NCBI GenBank assembly: GCA_947258825.1
Contig: CAMYJX010000042.1
Coordinates: 41,665-105,664, forward strand
DNA from: an uncultured Pseudomonadales bacterium
GTDB lineage: Bacteria; Pseudomonadota; Gammaproteobacteria; Pseudomonadales; Azotimanducaceae
Direction of reading: 5' to 3'
Length of the DNA: 64,000 nt
This document shows, one piece after another, positions 46,501-54,107 of this stretch. Position numbers and translations under genes: made by a program. Position 1 is the stretch's first letter, and every line of letters starts with the position of its first letter. The notes under the pieces are model-generated. The model searched no databases and was not told the DNA's origin. It worked only from the letters and a program-made list of their open reading frames with translations.

Positions 46501-47943
46501 GTCAAGGGGGCCGGAGGCGTTGACCTCATCGCCATCGATCAAGCCGTCGCCGTCGGTGTCCGCGTTGGTCGGATCGGTTTCTCCCAGCCCCGCGCTCGAG
46601 CTGTCGCCCAGGGTGTGAATCGCTGCGCCATCCCCATTCGCATCTTCGACACCGTCGTCAATGCCATCGTTGTCCGTGTCGCTGTTGTTCGGGCTGGTGC
46701 GGGTTACCGGGTCGGCGTCGCCGACGAATCCTGGTGCGGTACCTGAATAGGCTATGCCGTTGCTATCGCTGACGCCTGCCGGTACGCCCGCGGTGGGGAT
46801 GCCGGCTTCGATGCCGTCGCCGATGCCGTCATGGTCGGAATCCGGGTCGAGCGGGTCGCTTGCGCCGAAGGCGACGAGCGGGCCGGTGCCCATGACTTCG
46901 TGTCCGTCCCCCAGACCGTCGTCGTCCGAGTCCGCGTCCAGAGGATCCGTGTCGCCGGCGTCGATGCTTCCATCCGGGCCGGTCTCGGCGCCGTCGGTCA
47001 GGCCGTCGTTGTCGCTGTCGGGGTCGTTCGGGTCGGTGCCCAGTTGCCCTTCGAGGATGTTGGAAATGCCGTCGCCGTCGGAATCCAGCGGGTCGTCCGC
47101 CCGATTGCCGGGCGCCGGGTTGGTCCGTGCCTGAAGTGCCTCAGCGCCGTCGGCCGAGCCGCCGTCGTCCGTGTCTGTATCCAACGGGTTGGTTTTTCCG
47201 ATGCCTGCCAGGGGGCCTGTTCCGTTTACCTCGTCGCCGTCGCTCAAACCGTCACCGTCGGTGTCACGCAGGGTCGCGTCGGTTTCGCCCGCGCCGCTGG
47301 TTCGCGTGGCGCCGATTATCGGGCGGTCGGACGCGCCGTTCCTGTTGGCATCCTCCATGCCGTCGGCGAGACCGTCGCCATCCGTGTCCGGATCCAGGGG
47401 GTCGGTGTTCACGGCCGGATCTGCATCACCCATGAAGGGACCCAATGTGCCCACCGCCGGCCCGGGGCCGTCCGGGTCAGCTACCCGCTCGGTCACGCCG
47501 GACTCTACGCCGTCGTCAATGCCGTCACCGTCGGTGTCGGCAACCCTCGGATCCGTCTCTCCGAACCCCACGTGGCCGTTCTTGTTTGCGTCCTCTTTGC
47601 CATCCGCCAGCCCGTCATTGTCGGTGTCGGCGTCGATGGGGTTGGTATCGCCGGGGTCAACGCTGGCGTCGCCGCCGGTTTCGATGCTGTCGCCAATACC
47701 GTCGCCGTCCGAGTCAACGCTGTCGGGGTCTGTGCCGAGGGAAAACTCTTGGGCGTTTGTGAGCCCGTCGCCGTCGGCATCACACTCCGATGCTGAGACG
47801 TGGACGCCTGATGAACACTTTGCGCCGCCAGCATCGGCCACTGTGGAAGACGCCTGTGCAGGCGAGACTGTGGCCAGCAGCGCAGCCAGCAGAAAACCGA
47901 TGCAGCCTCCCAAGCCTGACCGCAGAAATGTCGACCGATTCAT
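43543..47943 (-). CDS. Giant secreted thrombospondin-type-3 repeat protein
   Basis: This protein of about 1466 residues has a signal peptide, then Ca-binding repeats of the type DTDGDGxxDGxE throughout. In residues about 60-990 they are grouped into four super-repeats of about 230 residues, each ending in DADTDDGG..DG.E.LA.ATNP; residues 990-1430 hold shorter DSDNDG repeats. The C-terminus (IGPLSFWELALLLIAAGTLWF then RTRSR) is a membrane helix plus basic tail, like CTERM sorting signals, though no known class is certain. It is probably an outer-surface or cell-envelope adhesin stabilised by calcium. Confidence 0.85.
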   Translation of the reverse strand: MNRSTFLRSGLGGCIGFLLAALLATVSPAQASSTVADAGGAKCSSGVHVSASECDADGDGLTNAQEFSLGTDPDSVDSDGDGIGDSIETGGDASVDPGDTNPIDADTDNDGLADGKEDANKNGHVGFGETDPRVADTDGDGIDDGVESGVTERVADPDGPGPAVGTLGPFMGDADPAVNTDPLDPDTDGDGLADGMEDANRNGASDRPIIGATRTSGAGETDATLRDTDGDGLSDGDEVNGTGPLAGIGKTNPLDTDTDDGGSADGAEALQARTNPAPGNRADDPLDSDGDGISNILEGQLGTDPNDPDSDNDGLTDGAETGPDGSIDAGDTDPLDADSDDDGLGDGHEVMGTGPLVAFGASDPLDPDSDHDGIGDGIEAGIPTAGVPAGVSDSNGIAYSGTAPGFVGDADPVTRTSPNNSDTDNDGIDDGVEDANGDGAAIHTLGDSSSAGLGETDPTNADTDGDGLIDGDEVNASGPLDGIGSTNPLDADTDDGGTQDGTEVLADATDPRAGRAGDDTGTDSDGDGLSYAQEVALGTDPEHGDTDNDGIDDGDETGNDGALNLWDTDPRDADSDDDGIADGDEVTGLDGVPESGDETDPLAADSDGDRLLDGTEVGLVVGVVGGLSKAAAISFAGTDAAAGNFRADADPSSTTDPQNPDTDGDSIPDGTEDANLDGATVNTLGATGTAGSGETDPNNPDTDGDSLLDGVEAVGSGPLLLSGITDPLDTDTDDGGTQDGSEALADATNPSAGNGGDDTAADTDADGLADAQEAELGTDPEDADTDNDGIDDGSETGHDGVVGLYDTDPTDADSDNDGLTDGAERLGKDGLPGSGDETNPNLADSDSDGVKDGTEVGATRLIPTGTSDGPLAVGFAGTDPGAGNFVADSDPLTTTDPTDADSDNDGLADGMEDANGNGMVDARGAIGGVGTTSSAGDETDPRSSDTDGDGLFGATDPRDTDTDDGGVRGGVEIFGGTNPTLSADDGPDSDADGVPDAEDLDISNPCVPDNTDDLCDTDGDGVSDGDELAMGTAPGNPDTDGDGIPDGSETGDTDGDGKPDALDTDSDNDGISDLIEQAGASVPAGAPSDANGVAPGLDSDLDGVPDFRELDGDADGVPDYRDLDSDNDTLTDVLEAGGSEENHDGFEDNARVTTQPADTDGAELPDYLDLDSHNDGFSDLPAHSGLDRKGDGQLDDKTDTDRDGVPDLADPLPTAFGTNRDIDDDGVANAIDLDDDNDGLPDRAEAPGGDLSYDTDGDGRPDSIDLDSDNDGIADVVEADVGRSDADGDGRIDGYVDLDNDGLHDPVARDFVPVDSDDDGQPDFRSLDSDGDRVFDLQEALLASFDADGDGRADNRADIDRDGWRDVVDTLIDGVPRDAGARMLDTDRDGSPNFRDSDSDGDGTEDGAENADLNGDGIVDYLQPTQLPWKTAAVGSIGPLSFWELALLLIAAGTLWFVRTRSRHAT
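44989..47781 (-). repeat. Four super-repeats of about 0.69-0.72 kb inside the Ca-binding protein gene
   Basis: Approximate units are 47781-47089, 47088-46384, 46383-45667 and 45666-44989. Each has the same order: DGDG...Q.LGTDP, ETG.DG, GDETDP, GAADP-like tracts, MEDAN.NG, SGPL, then TDDGG and ADATNP. Identity is at protein level with drift, which suggests old duplications. Confidence 0.7.
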
Positions 47944-47964
47944 TGGTACTTTTCTCACCCGTGG

Positions 47965-48282
47965 TCAAAAGGACCCCGTGCCGCGTTCGGCGCTTATGAA
48001 GGGGCCCTCGAAGAAGCATAGGCAGGAATCTTGGGTTTTGGCGGAGTGAGCAGGGTTGATGTGGTGTTTTGAAGCCACTTTGACAGTTTTGTTTATGGCT
48101 TGCTGCGCGATGATGATGAACGCCACCAGGATGCCAGCAGCGCTGCCGAGCAATCTCAGGCCGGCCTTGTTCAGTGACTGCCCGATCGTGGCCAGGCTGA
48201 CGAATGCTACGGTGAATCCGGCCCAGAAGGGGTTGTCCCAGTTCATCCACAGGGCAATGCCATAGGCAATGGTCATCGCCAA
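47965..48282 (-). pseudogene. FUSC family transporter remnant
   Basis: The first 60 residues, AMTIAYGIALWMNWDNPFWAGFTVAFVSLATIGQSLNKAGLRLLGSAAG, match the N-terminal membrane part of FUSC (aromatic-acid exporter-like) proteins, which have 350-700 residues. The frame then drifts into unrelated sequence and stops at 47965. No full gene follows, so this is a 5' fragment. Confidence 0.6.
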
Positions 48283-48331
48283 TGCGGTCTTGATGGACTC
48301 TTTCGCCTTCCTTGTCAGGGCTTTTCTCTAA

Positions 48332-49183
48332 CTATCGGTGGTAGAAGGGCGGTGGCGGCGCGCGATTGGGCAACACGGCCACCGTCTCGTCCACCTCGCG
48401 GTAGAAGCTGCGCGCGAAAAGCGTCGCTTCCAGCGCCAGCAGACGGTTTGCTTCGGGGCCCGTGGTGCGCGCGTCGACAAAGCAGGCGGGCGCGTCCAGC
48501 CAGTACTCTACGATGCCGTCCCAATAGGAGTAGAAGCGTTCCCGCAGCGCCGTTCCTTCCGGGGTGAATCCCTCGGCGTCCGGCGCGACGAACCGGCTCA
48601 TCACGTCGATGGGCGTGCGCAGGTTGACCACCAGGCCGTTCAATCCCGGCATGGCGGCGAGGCAGCTGGCGTAGCGGCCGGCGAGATAGGCGCTGAACAA
48701 CTCGGGTTCCAGGGCGTCCGGGCGCTTTACGAACTGCGCCAGCTTGAACAGCTTGCGTTCCGGTCGGGTCACCGGCACGACGACATGCTCGTCGACGTGA
48801 AACTGGAAGGGAGAGCCGCCATAGAGATAGTCGAAGTCGCCTCCCACCCCGGCGACCCCTGGATCCATGATGAGTCCTTCCGGTCCGGCGCGGTCCCGGG
48901 CCGGGGAGCGCGCGCTGACGTAGTCATCCATCGAGTCGAACAGCAGCTGTCCCCAGCCGTCCCACAGGTCGTCGAAGCCGTTCGGCTCACCTTTGCTTAT
49001 CTGCTCGAGCAGGGGTCTGCCCAGGCTTTCCTCCATGGGCCGGTTGGCCCGGACGTTGAGCAGATAGCCGCGGATGTTGGGCAGCCTGCGGCCGAAAGAG
49101 TTGTGGTAGCCGACGTGCCCGGCGCGGTACTCGTCGTGGGTCAGGTTTGGATGCCGGCGCACGAAACCAAAGACTTTCAACAT
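48332..49183 (-). CDS. EthD-domain protein
   Basis: This 283-residue protein has two EthD-like units: MLKVFGFVRRHPNLTHDEYRAGHVGYHNSFG and KLFKLAQFVKRPDALEPELFSAYL. It is about 0.9 kb from a close paralogue (49.2-50.0 kb) that is frameshifted. EthD proteins accompany degradative oxygenases; exact role unknown. Confidence 0.85.
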   Translation of the reverse strand: MLKVFGFVRRHPNLTHDEYRAGHVGYHNSFGRRLPNIRGYLLNVRANRPMEESLGRPLLEQISKGEPNGFDDLWDGWGQLLFDSMDDYVSARSPARDRAGPEGLIMDPGVAGVGGDFDYLYGGSPFQFHVDEHVVVPVTRPERKLFKLAQFVKRPDALEPELFSAYLAGRYASCLAAMPGLNGLVVNLRTPIDVMSRFVAPDAEGFTPEGTALRERFYSYWDGIVEYWLDAPACFVDARTTGPEANRLLALEATLFARSFYREVDETVAVLPNRAPPPPFYHR

Positions 49184-49198
49184 CGTGTGGTGTCCTCG

Positions 49199-50040
49199 CT
49201 AGCGGAAGTAGAAATCGGGCGCGGGATCGCGATTCGGGATGACGATCAGGTTTTCGTCCACTTCGATGGTCCACACCGAGTCGAACAGCTCCGCTTCCAG
49301 CGCCCGCAGCGGTTCGCGTACCCGGGGGTCGGTGCGGGCGCGGACGAAATCGGCCATGGAATCGAAGTGCAGCTCGTTGTCGCCGCGCCACAGGGCGCAG
49401 AACGCCCGCCGCGCCGCGGTGCCGGCTTCGCTGAACACCCATTCCTTCGGCGCGAAGAAGTCGCGCAGCGCTGCCTCCTGGTCGGGATCACGCAGGTTGA
49501 CGATGAAGCCGCGCAATCCCTCCATGGTCGCCACCAGGGGCGCGTACTGCTCCAGCAGCCGTTGGCTGAAATCCGCATCGGTAAGATCCGCGGATTTCTG
49601 GAAAAACTGGATCAGCTTCCGATGACGTGCTCCTCCATGTGCAGGTGATGGGCGCGAAACTGGTTGGGATCATCGGGCGCCGGCATGAACAGGTGCGGGC
49701 TGTCGCCCAGGCTCCAATCCGGGTCCACCACCAGCCCGTCAACGGTGGCGCGGTTGGGCTCAACCGTTCTGGCTTCGATCCAGCTCTGCTGATCGTCGAA
49801 GTACACCTCGGGGAAGCCGTCCCAGTGCTCCAGAAAATTCTCCGGCTCGTTGATGGTGATCTCGGCGTGCAGATCGCCGATCTTCTCCACCAGCGGCTCG
49901 TTGGCCCAGACGTTAACCAGGTAACCGCGAATGTCCTTCAGGCGTCGGGACTGGCCGCAGTGATAGCCGACATGGCCCGCCCGATACTCGTCGTGGGTCA
50001 GCTTCGGGTTGCGTTTCAGAAAGGCGTAGACTTTGAACAT
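49199..50040 (-). pseudogene. EthD-domain protein, frameshifted paralogue
   Basis: The 5' half (50040 to about 49620) reads MFKVYAFLKRNPKLTHDEYRAGHVGYHCG and stops after HMEEHVIGS. The second domain continues in another frame from RKLIQFFQKSADLTDADFSQRLLEQY to the end (NLIVIPNRDPAPDFYFR). In the paralogue, seven or so residues lie between these points, so a small deletion of about 20-23 bp is likely. If not an error, the second domain is not made. Confidence 0.8.
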
Positions 50041-50127
50041 GGATCAACCCGATTGGCTCAGCCGCTTGACGTTGCCCTAGGATATACCGAACCTTAGGGT
50101 CCGTTATACCTCCTGGGGGAGAAGCGC

Positions 50128-51600
50128 ATGACGAGCCATCCTGAAGCCCTTGACGTCGACGTGCCGGGGCTGGACAGCCAGCTCATCGGCGGGCAGTGGG
50201 CCAGAAACGCCTCGGCGGAGTTTGTCGACGTCGTCTCGCCCACCACGGAGGAGGCGGTAGCCCGGGTCGCGCTGCCCTCCGTCAGAGACGCGGATCTGGC
50301 CGTGGCCGCGGCGCGGGATGCCTTTGACACCGGTCCCTGGCCCCGCTTGTCCATCGAGGAGCGGGTCGAGGCCTGCGCACGACTGTGCGATGGGCTCGAG
50401 CAGCGCCTGGAGGTTATGAACCGGGCATGGACCTTCGAGTCCGGACCCACCCAGGCCCATGGCGAGATGATCAACAACGGCGCCGGCGTTGCCGTATGGC
50501 GGCAGGCGCTGGCGATGGCGCCGCAGCTGCCCTGGGAACAGAATCGCGAAGGCACCTGGATCTGGCGGGAGCCCATCGGCACGGTGCTGGGGGTGCTGAC
50601 TTTCAACGGTCCCATCGTGCTCATGGGCATGAAGATCATTCCCGCCCTGCTGGCGGGTTGCACGGTTATCATCAAGCACGCGCCGGAATCGGCGCTGACC
50701 TCACGCCTGATTGCGGATGCGGTTCGCGAGGCGGCGTTTCCCCCCGGCGTGGTCAGCGTGCTGCCTGCGGCTACAGCCGTGACGCAGCACCTCGTTGGCC
50801 ATGACGGCATCGATATGGTGGCGCTGACCGGTGGCACCGCCATCGGCGTGGACGTGGTTAAGCGCACGGCAGACCGCCTGGCGCGAACCGCGCTGGAGCT
50901 GGGCGGCAAGTCGCCGGCCATTCTCACCGAAGACGTCGACCTCGACGGTGTCATGCAGACGCTGGGCGTGGGCAGCAGCGGGTTCATGGGCCAGGTGTGC
51001 GTCAACCTGTCCAGGGTGCTCGCCCCAAGGTCGCGCTACGATGAGGTGGTAGACGCCCTGGCGTCTCACTACCAGTCGCTGAACATCGGTGACCCGTTCG
51101 ATCCTGGCACCGATCAGGGCCCCCTGGCGGTTCTGCGCGCCCGCGATCGGGTCGAGAAGTTCGTCAGCCAGGCGCAGCAGGAAGGCGCACGGCTGGTAAC
51201 CGGCGGGCAGCGTCCCGCGCACCTGAACCGGGGATGGTTCTATCAGCCGACCCTGTTTGCCGATGTGGACAACGGCATGACCCTGGCCCAGGAAGAGGTC
51301 TTCGGCCCGGTGACGGCGGTCATTCCCTACGACGGGGTCGATGAGGCCATTCGCATCGCCAACGACTCACGTTTTGGGCTCGCCTGCTCGATCTACAGCG
51401 CCGATGAGGGCCACGCCCTGAGCATGGCGCGGCAGATTCGCGCCGGCGGCGTTGCCATCAACTGTGCTGGCGTGTCGCTGACCAACCCCTTTGGTGGCTA
51501 CAAGCAGTCCGGTTGGGGCCGGGAGTGCGGCCCCGAGGGCATTCTGGAATTCACCCAGATCAAGCAGGTGATGATGGGCGCCAGCTATCTGGATTCTTAG
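50128..51600 (+). CDS. Aldehyde dehydrogenase
   Basis: This 490-residue NAD(P)-dependent enzyme has LELGGKSPAIL (catalytic Glu) and GQVCVNLSR (catalytic Cys), the cofactor region TGGTAIGVDV, and the C-terminal NPFGGYKQSGWGRECG. It starts behind GGGGGAGAAG. It is divergent from the EthD genes and followed by SnoaL-like and MFS genes, which suggests a small degradative unit. Substrate unknown. Confidence 0.92.
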   Translation: MTSHPEALDVDVPGLDSQLIGGQWARNASAEFVDVVSPTTEEAVARVALPSVRDADLAVAAARDAFDTGPWPRLSIEERVEACARLCDGLEQRLEVMNRAWTFESGPTQAHGEMINNGAGVAVWRQALAMAPQLPWEQNREGTWIWREPIGTVLGVLTFNGPIVLMGMKIIPALLAGCTVIIKHAPESALTSRLIADAVREAAFPPGVVSVLPAATAVTQHLVGHDGIDMVALTGGTAIGVDVVKRTADRLARTALELGGKSPAILTEDVDLDGVMQTLGVGSSGFMGQVCVNLSRVLAPRSRYDEVVDALASHYQSLNIGDPFDPGTDQGPLAVLRARDRVEKFVSQAQQEGARLVTGGQRPAHLNRGWFYQPTLFADVDNGMTLAQEEVFGPVTAVIPYDGVDEAIRIANDSRFGLACSIYSADEGHALSMARQIRAGGVAINCAGVSLTNPFGGYKQSGWGRECGPEGILEFTQIKQVMMGASYLDS

Positions 51601-51642
51601 TGGCCGCCGTTTTTGGTGGCGAAGATCTTACGGGAGAGGTTT

Positions 51643-52188
51643 GTGATTGAAGAGGTTGAGCTGGCGGCAACCCCTGCCCAGCGCCAGACGCTGTTGCTGG
51701 CGCGCCAGGAAATAGAGAACGTACGCCGCTGGTATGCGGTTGCCACGGACAAGCTGGGCCTGGCGGGCGATGAGGCCGCTCGGGCCGAGGGCCTGAGAAT
51801 CTACCACCGCATCTTCGCGCCCGAGGCGAAGATAGAAGTCAGCGGTCCGGGCGCCAGACCCCTTGGCGGTACCGGGCCGGATGCCTGGGCGGAGGTGGCC
51901 GCTAACGCTCTGCAGGAGTACGAGGCGACTCAGCACCTCATCGGCACTCAGGTGGTGACCTTCGATTCCGTCACCTTCGGCGATGACCCGGCGGAAATCG
52001 TCTCGGGCAGCGCCCATATGTCCAGCTATCTGCAGGCGTGGCACGCCTGGCCCGACGACCGTCTGCGCCTGGTCCTCGGGTCCTATCTCGATACCGTCGT
52101 TTACCGGCCGGGCGTTGGCTGGCAGATCGACACCATGAACCTGGTGTACACCAGCGGCGAGCAACGCGCCCTGGGCACCAGCCCTTGA
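51643..52188 (+). CDS. SnoaL-like (NTF2-fold) protein
   Basis: This protein of about 181 residues resembles NTF2-like polyketide cyclase/dehydratase family members: RQEIENVRRWYAVATDKLGL, GLRIYHRIFAPEAKIEVSGPGARPL and GSYLDTVVYRPGVGWQI. GTG at 51643 has GGGAGAGG just upstream, better than TTG at 51613. It ends with TGA overlapping the TTG of the MFS gene. Confidence 0.75.
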   Translation: MIEEVELAATPAQRQTLLLARQEIENVRRWYAVATDKLGLAGDEAARAEGLRIYHRIFAPEAKIEVSGPGARPLGGTGPDAWAEVAANALQEYEATQHLIGTQVVTFDSVTFGDDPAEIVSGSAHMSSYLQAWHAWPDDRLRLVLGSYLDTVVYRPGVGWQIDTMNLVYTSGEQRALGTSP

Positions 52189-53519
52189 GCGCGCCTGCGG
52201 AACAGGAGTGGCCGTCGCAGAAGTACGGCTGGTACGTCACCTTCGTGCTGCTCATCGGCTTCACCTTCTCGTTCGTGGACCGGCAGGTGCTCAACCTGCT
52301 GGTGGAGCCGATACGCGAAGATCTGCAGGTTTCCGATACCCAGATCAGCTTTCTGCAGGGTTTTGCCTTCGTTATCACCTACGTGACCATGAGCGTCCCC
52401 ATCGGCCGCATGGTGGACCGCTTCAACCGCATGCGCATCATGATCGGCGGCATATTGCTGTGGAGCGCGACCACCGTCGCCTGCGGGCTGTCGCAAAGCT
52501 ACGGTCAGCTGCTGGCCGCCCGCATGGGCGTGGGCGCCGGCGAGGCGGCGCTCAGCCCCGCAGCCTGGTCCGTGCTTGCCGACTACTTTCACCCCGACAA
52601 GCTGGCGCGGCCCATCAGCGTCTATCTGATGGGCCCTTATCTCGGCGCCGGGCTCGCCATGATCGCCGGGGCGGAGGTGCTGGACTGGACGCGGCAGGTG
52701 GAGTTCGTCACCGTACCTCTCATCGGTCAGCTCGCCCCGTGGCAGTTCACCTTCCTGGCCGTCGGCCTTCCCGGTCTGCTCATCGCCGGGCTGTTCGCAA
52801 CCCTGCGTGAACCGCAGCGCAAAGGCCGGCGGGGCAACGTCAATCAGGTACCCCCCTGGGGCGAAGTCTGGGCCTACATTCTGCGCCACAAGCGTATCTA
52901 TCTGGCCCTGCACCTGGGCGTGCCCTTTATCGTCATCATGCTCTACGGGCTGCAGTCCTGGGTGCCCACCATCCTGGTACGGGTATATGAATGGGATCTG
53001 GCGGATGCCGGCAGGCGCTACGGCGTGGTCGCGCTTGTTGCAGGGTCAACCGGCGTGCTGACGGGACCCGTTGTCGCTTCCTGGTTCCGACGCCTTGGCT
53101 ACGTGGATGCGCCGCTGCGGGTTGCCATCCTGGGGGCCGCCAGTGCCACCCTCTGTCTGATCAGCCTGCCCTGGCTCAGCAGCGGCGGTGCGGCGCTGGC
53201 GACCATTGCCGGTGCCAGCTTCAGCGTCACGCTGCCGCTTGCGCTCATCACAACCACCATGCAGGAAGTGACTCCGAACGCCATGCGCGGGGTGGTCAAC
53301 GGCCTGTATGTGGTGACCACCAACGTGCTGGGCCTGGCGCTGGGGCCGACTCTGGTGGCGGCGTCCACCGATTTTGTTTTTCAGGATACCCAGGCGGTGG
53401 CGAAGTCGCTGGCCCTGGTATCGAGCGTTATGGGGCCCATCGCGATCATGCTTCTCGCGTCGGGGATGAAACCGTACGCTCAGGCGAAGCTGGGCGGTGA
53501 GGTCGGCTCCGGCCCGTGA
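52185..53519 (+). CDS. MFS transporter
   Basis: This protein of about 444 residues has twelve membrane segments and the MFS loop motif GRMVDRFNRMRIMIGG after helix 2, with GVGAGEAALSPAAWSVLADYF typical of sugar-acid/aromatic (ACS-like) transporters. TTG at 52185 overlaps the upstream stop (TTGA), so the two genes are coupled; no ATG fits better. The substrate is probably the organic acid used by this unit. Confidence 0.85.
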   Translation: MSAPAEQEWPSQKYGWYVTFVLLIGFTFSFVDRQVLNLLVEPIREDLQVSDTQISFLQGFAFVITYVTMSVPIGRMVDRFNRMRIMIGGILLWSATTVACGLSQSYGQLLAARMGVGAGEAALSPAAWSVLADYFHPDKLARPISVYLMGPYLGAGLAMIAGAEVLDWTRQVEFVTVPLIGQLAPWQFTFLAVGLPGLLIAGLFATLREPQRKGRRGNVNQVPPWGEVWAYILRHKRIYLALHLGVPFIVIMLYGLQSWVPTILVRVYEWDLADAGRRYGVVALVAGSTGVLTGPVVASWFRRLGYVDAPLRVAILGAASATLCLISLPWLSSGGAALATIAGASFSVTLPLALITTTMQEVTPNAMRGVVNGLYVVTTNVLGLALGPTLVAASTDFVFQDTQAVAKSLALVSSVMGPIAIMLLASGMKPYAQAKLGGEVGSGP

Positions 53520-53528
53520 GCGTTCCGG

Positions 53529-54107
53529 TTACGGTGCGGAAAGCTGCATCGCCCTTACATCCTCGGCGATGCGGCGGGCGAGAAGGTCGAGCAGCTGGCC
53601 TTCGGCATCTATCAGCGCTGCGTGGCCGGTGCCCGCTTGCTCCGTGCTGGAGCTTACCTGCCCGTGCCGGGAATTCGCCGGGTCTGCCACCGGCACCACG
53701 TCGTAGTGCGCGCTGAGGATTGCGCGACCGTCCAGCGTGCCGTGAAGCTCTTCAACCACTACGTCCACCCGCAGCTGCCAGCGGTCGCGGAACCGCGCGC
53801 TGGCATCGACGTTGGTCTGCAGATTCTGTGAGAGCCGGTCTCGCAGATACCGGCGGATGTTCCCATCCAGGGGCTCCGCCCAGCGGTGGTAGCGGGCGGG
53901 TCGCAGCTCCTGAGGGCCCACCTGGAGCATCACATGGTCACGCTTCAGGTATGGGGCGATGGTCACGGATTCTATGCCGATGGACAGCTCCGATTCGTAA
54001 GTGGGCAGGGCGCTGCCGGTGCGCAGCATGTACAGGTGCTGCTCCGGCGGCGGCGAGCTGGCGCAGCCAACCGTCAGGATCACCAAGCTCAATAGTATCG
54101 GTCTCAT
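53529..54107 (-). CDS. pqiC: PqiC-type outer-membrane lipoprotein
   Basis: This 192-residue lipoprotein has the lipobox TVGC at about 12-15 and the ABC-type transport auxiliary domain (HLYMLRTG, IGIESVTIAPYLKRDHVMLQVGPQELRPARYHRWAEPL). In PqiABC it anchors the MCE tube at the outer membrane. It is the last gene of the pqi operon and starts within the end of pqiB (overlap 4 bases). Confidence 0.9.
   Translation of the reverse strand: MRPILLSLVILTVGCASSPPPEQHLYMLRTGSALPTYESELSIGIESVTIAPYLKRDHVMLQVGPQELRPARYHRWAEPLDGNIRRYLRDRLSQNLQTNVDASARFRDRWQLRVDVVVEELHGTLDGRAILSAHYDVVPVADPANSRHGQVSSSTEQAGTGHAALIDAEGQLLDLLARRIAEDVRAMQLSAP

Noticed and set aside
44672..46746. Two long open frames on the plus strand opposite the Ca-binding protein gene
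   Set aside because: Their Ser/Val-rich periodic text is the complement of the DTDGDG codons.
49612..49640. Second selenocysteine TGA in the EthD paralogue
   Set aside because: Sequence after this TGA in the same frame is not EthD-like; homology resumes in another frame, so it is a frameshift.
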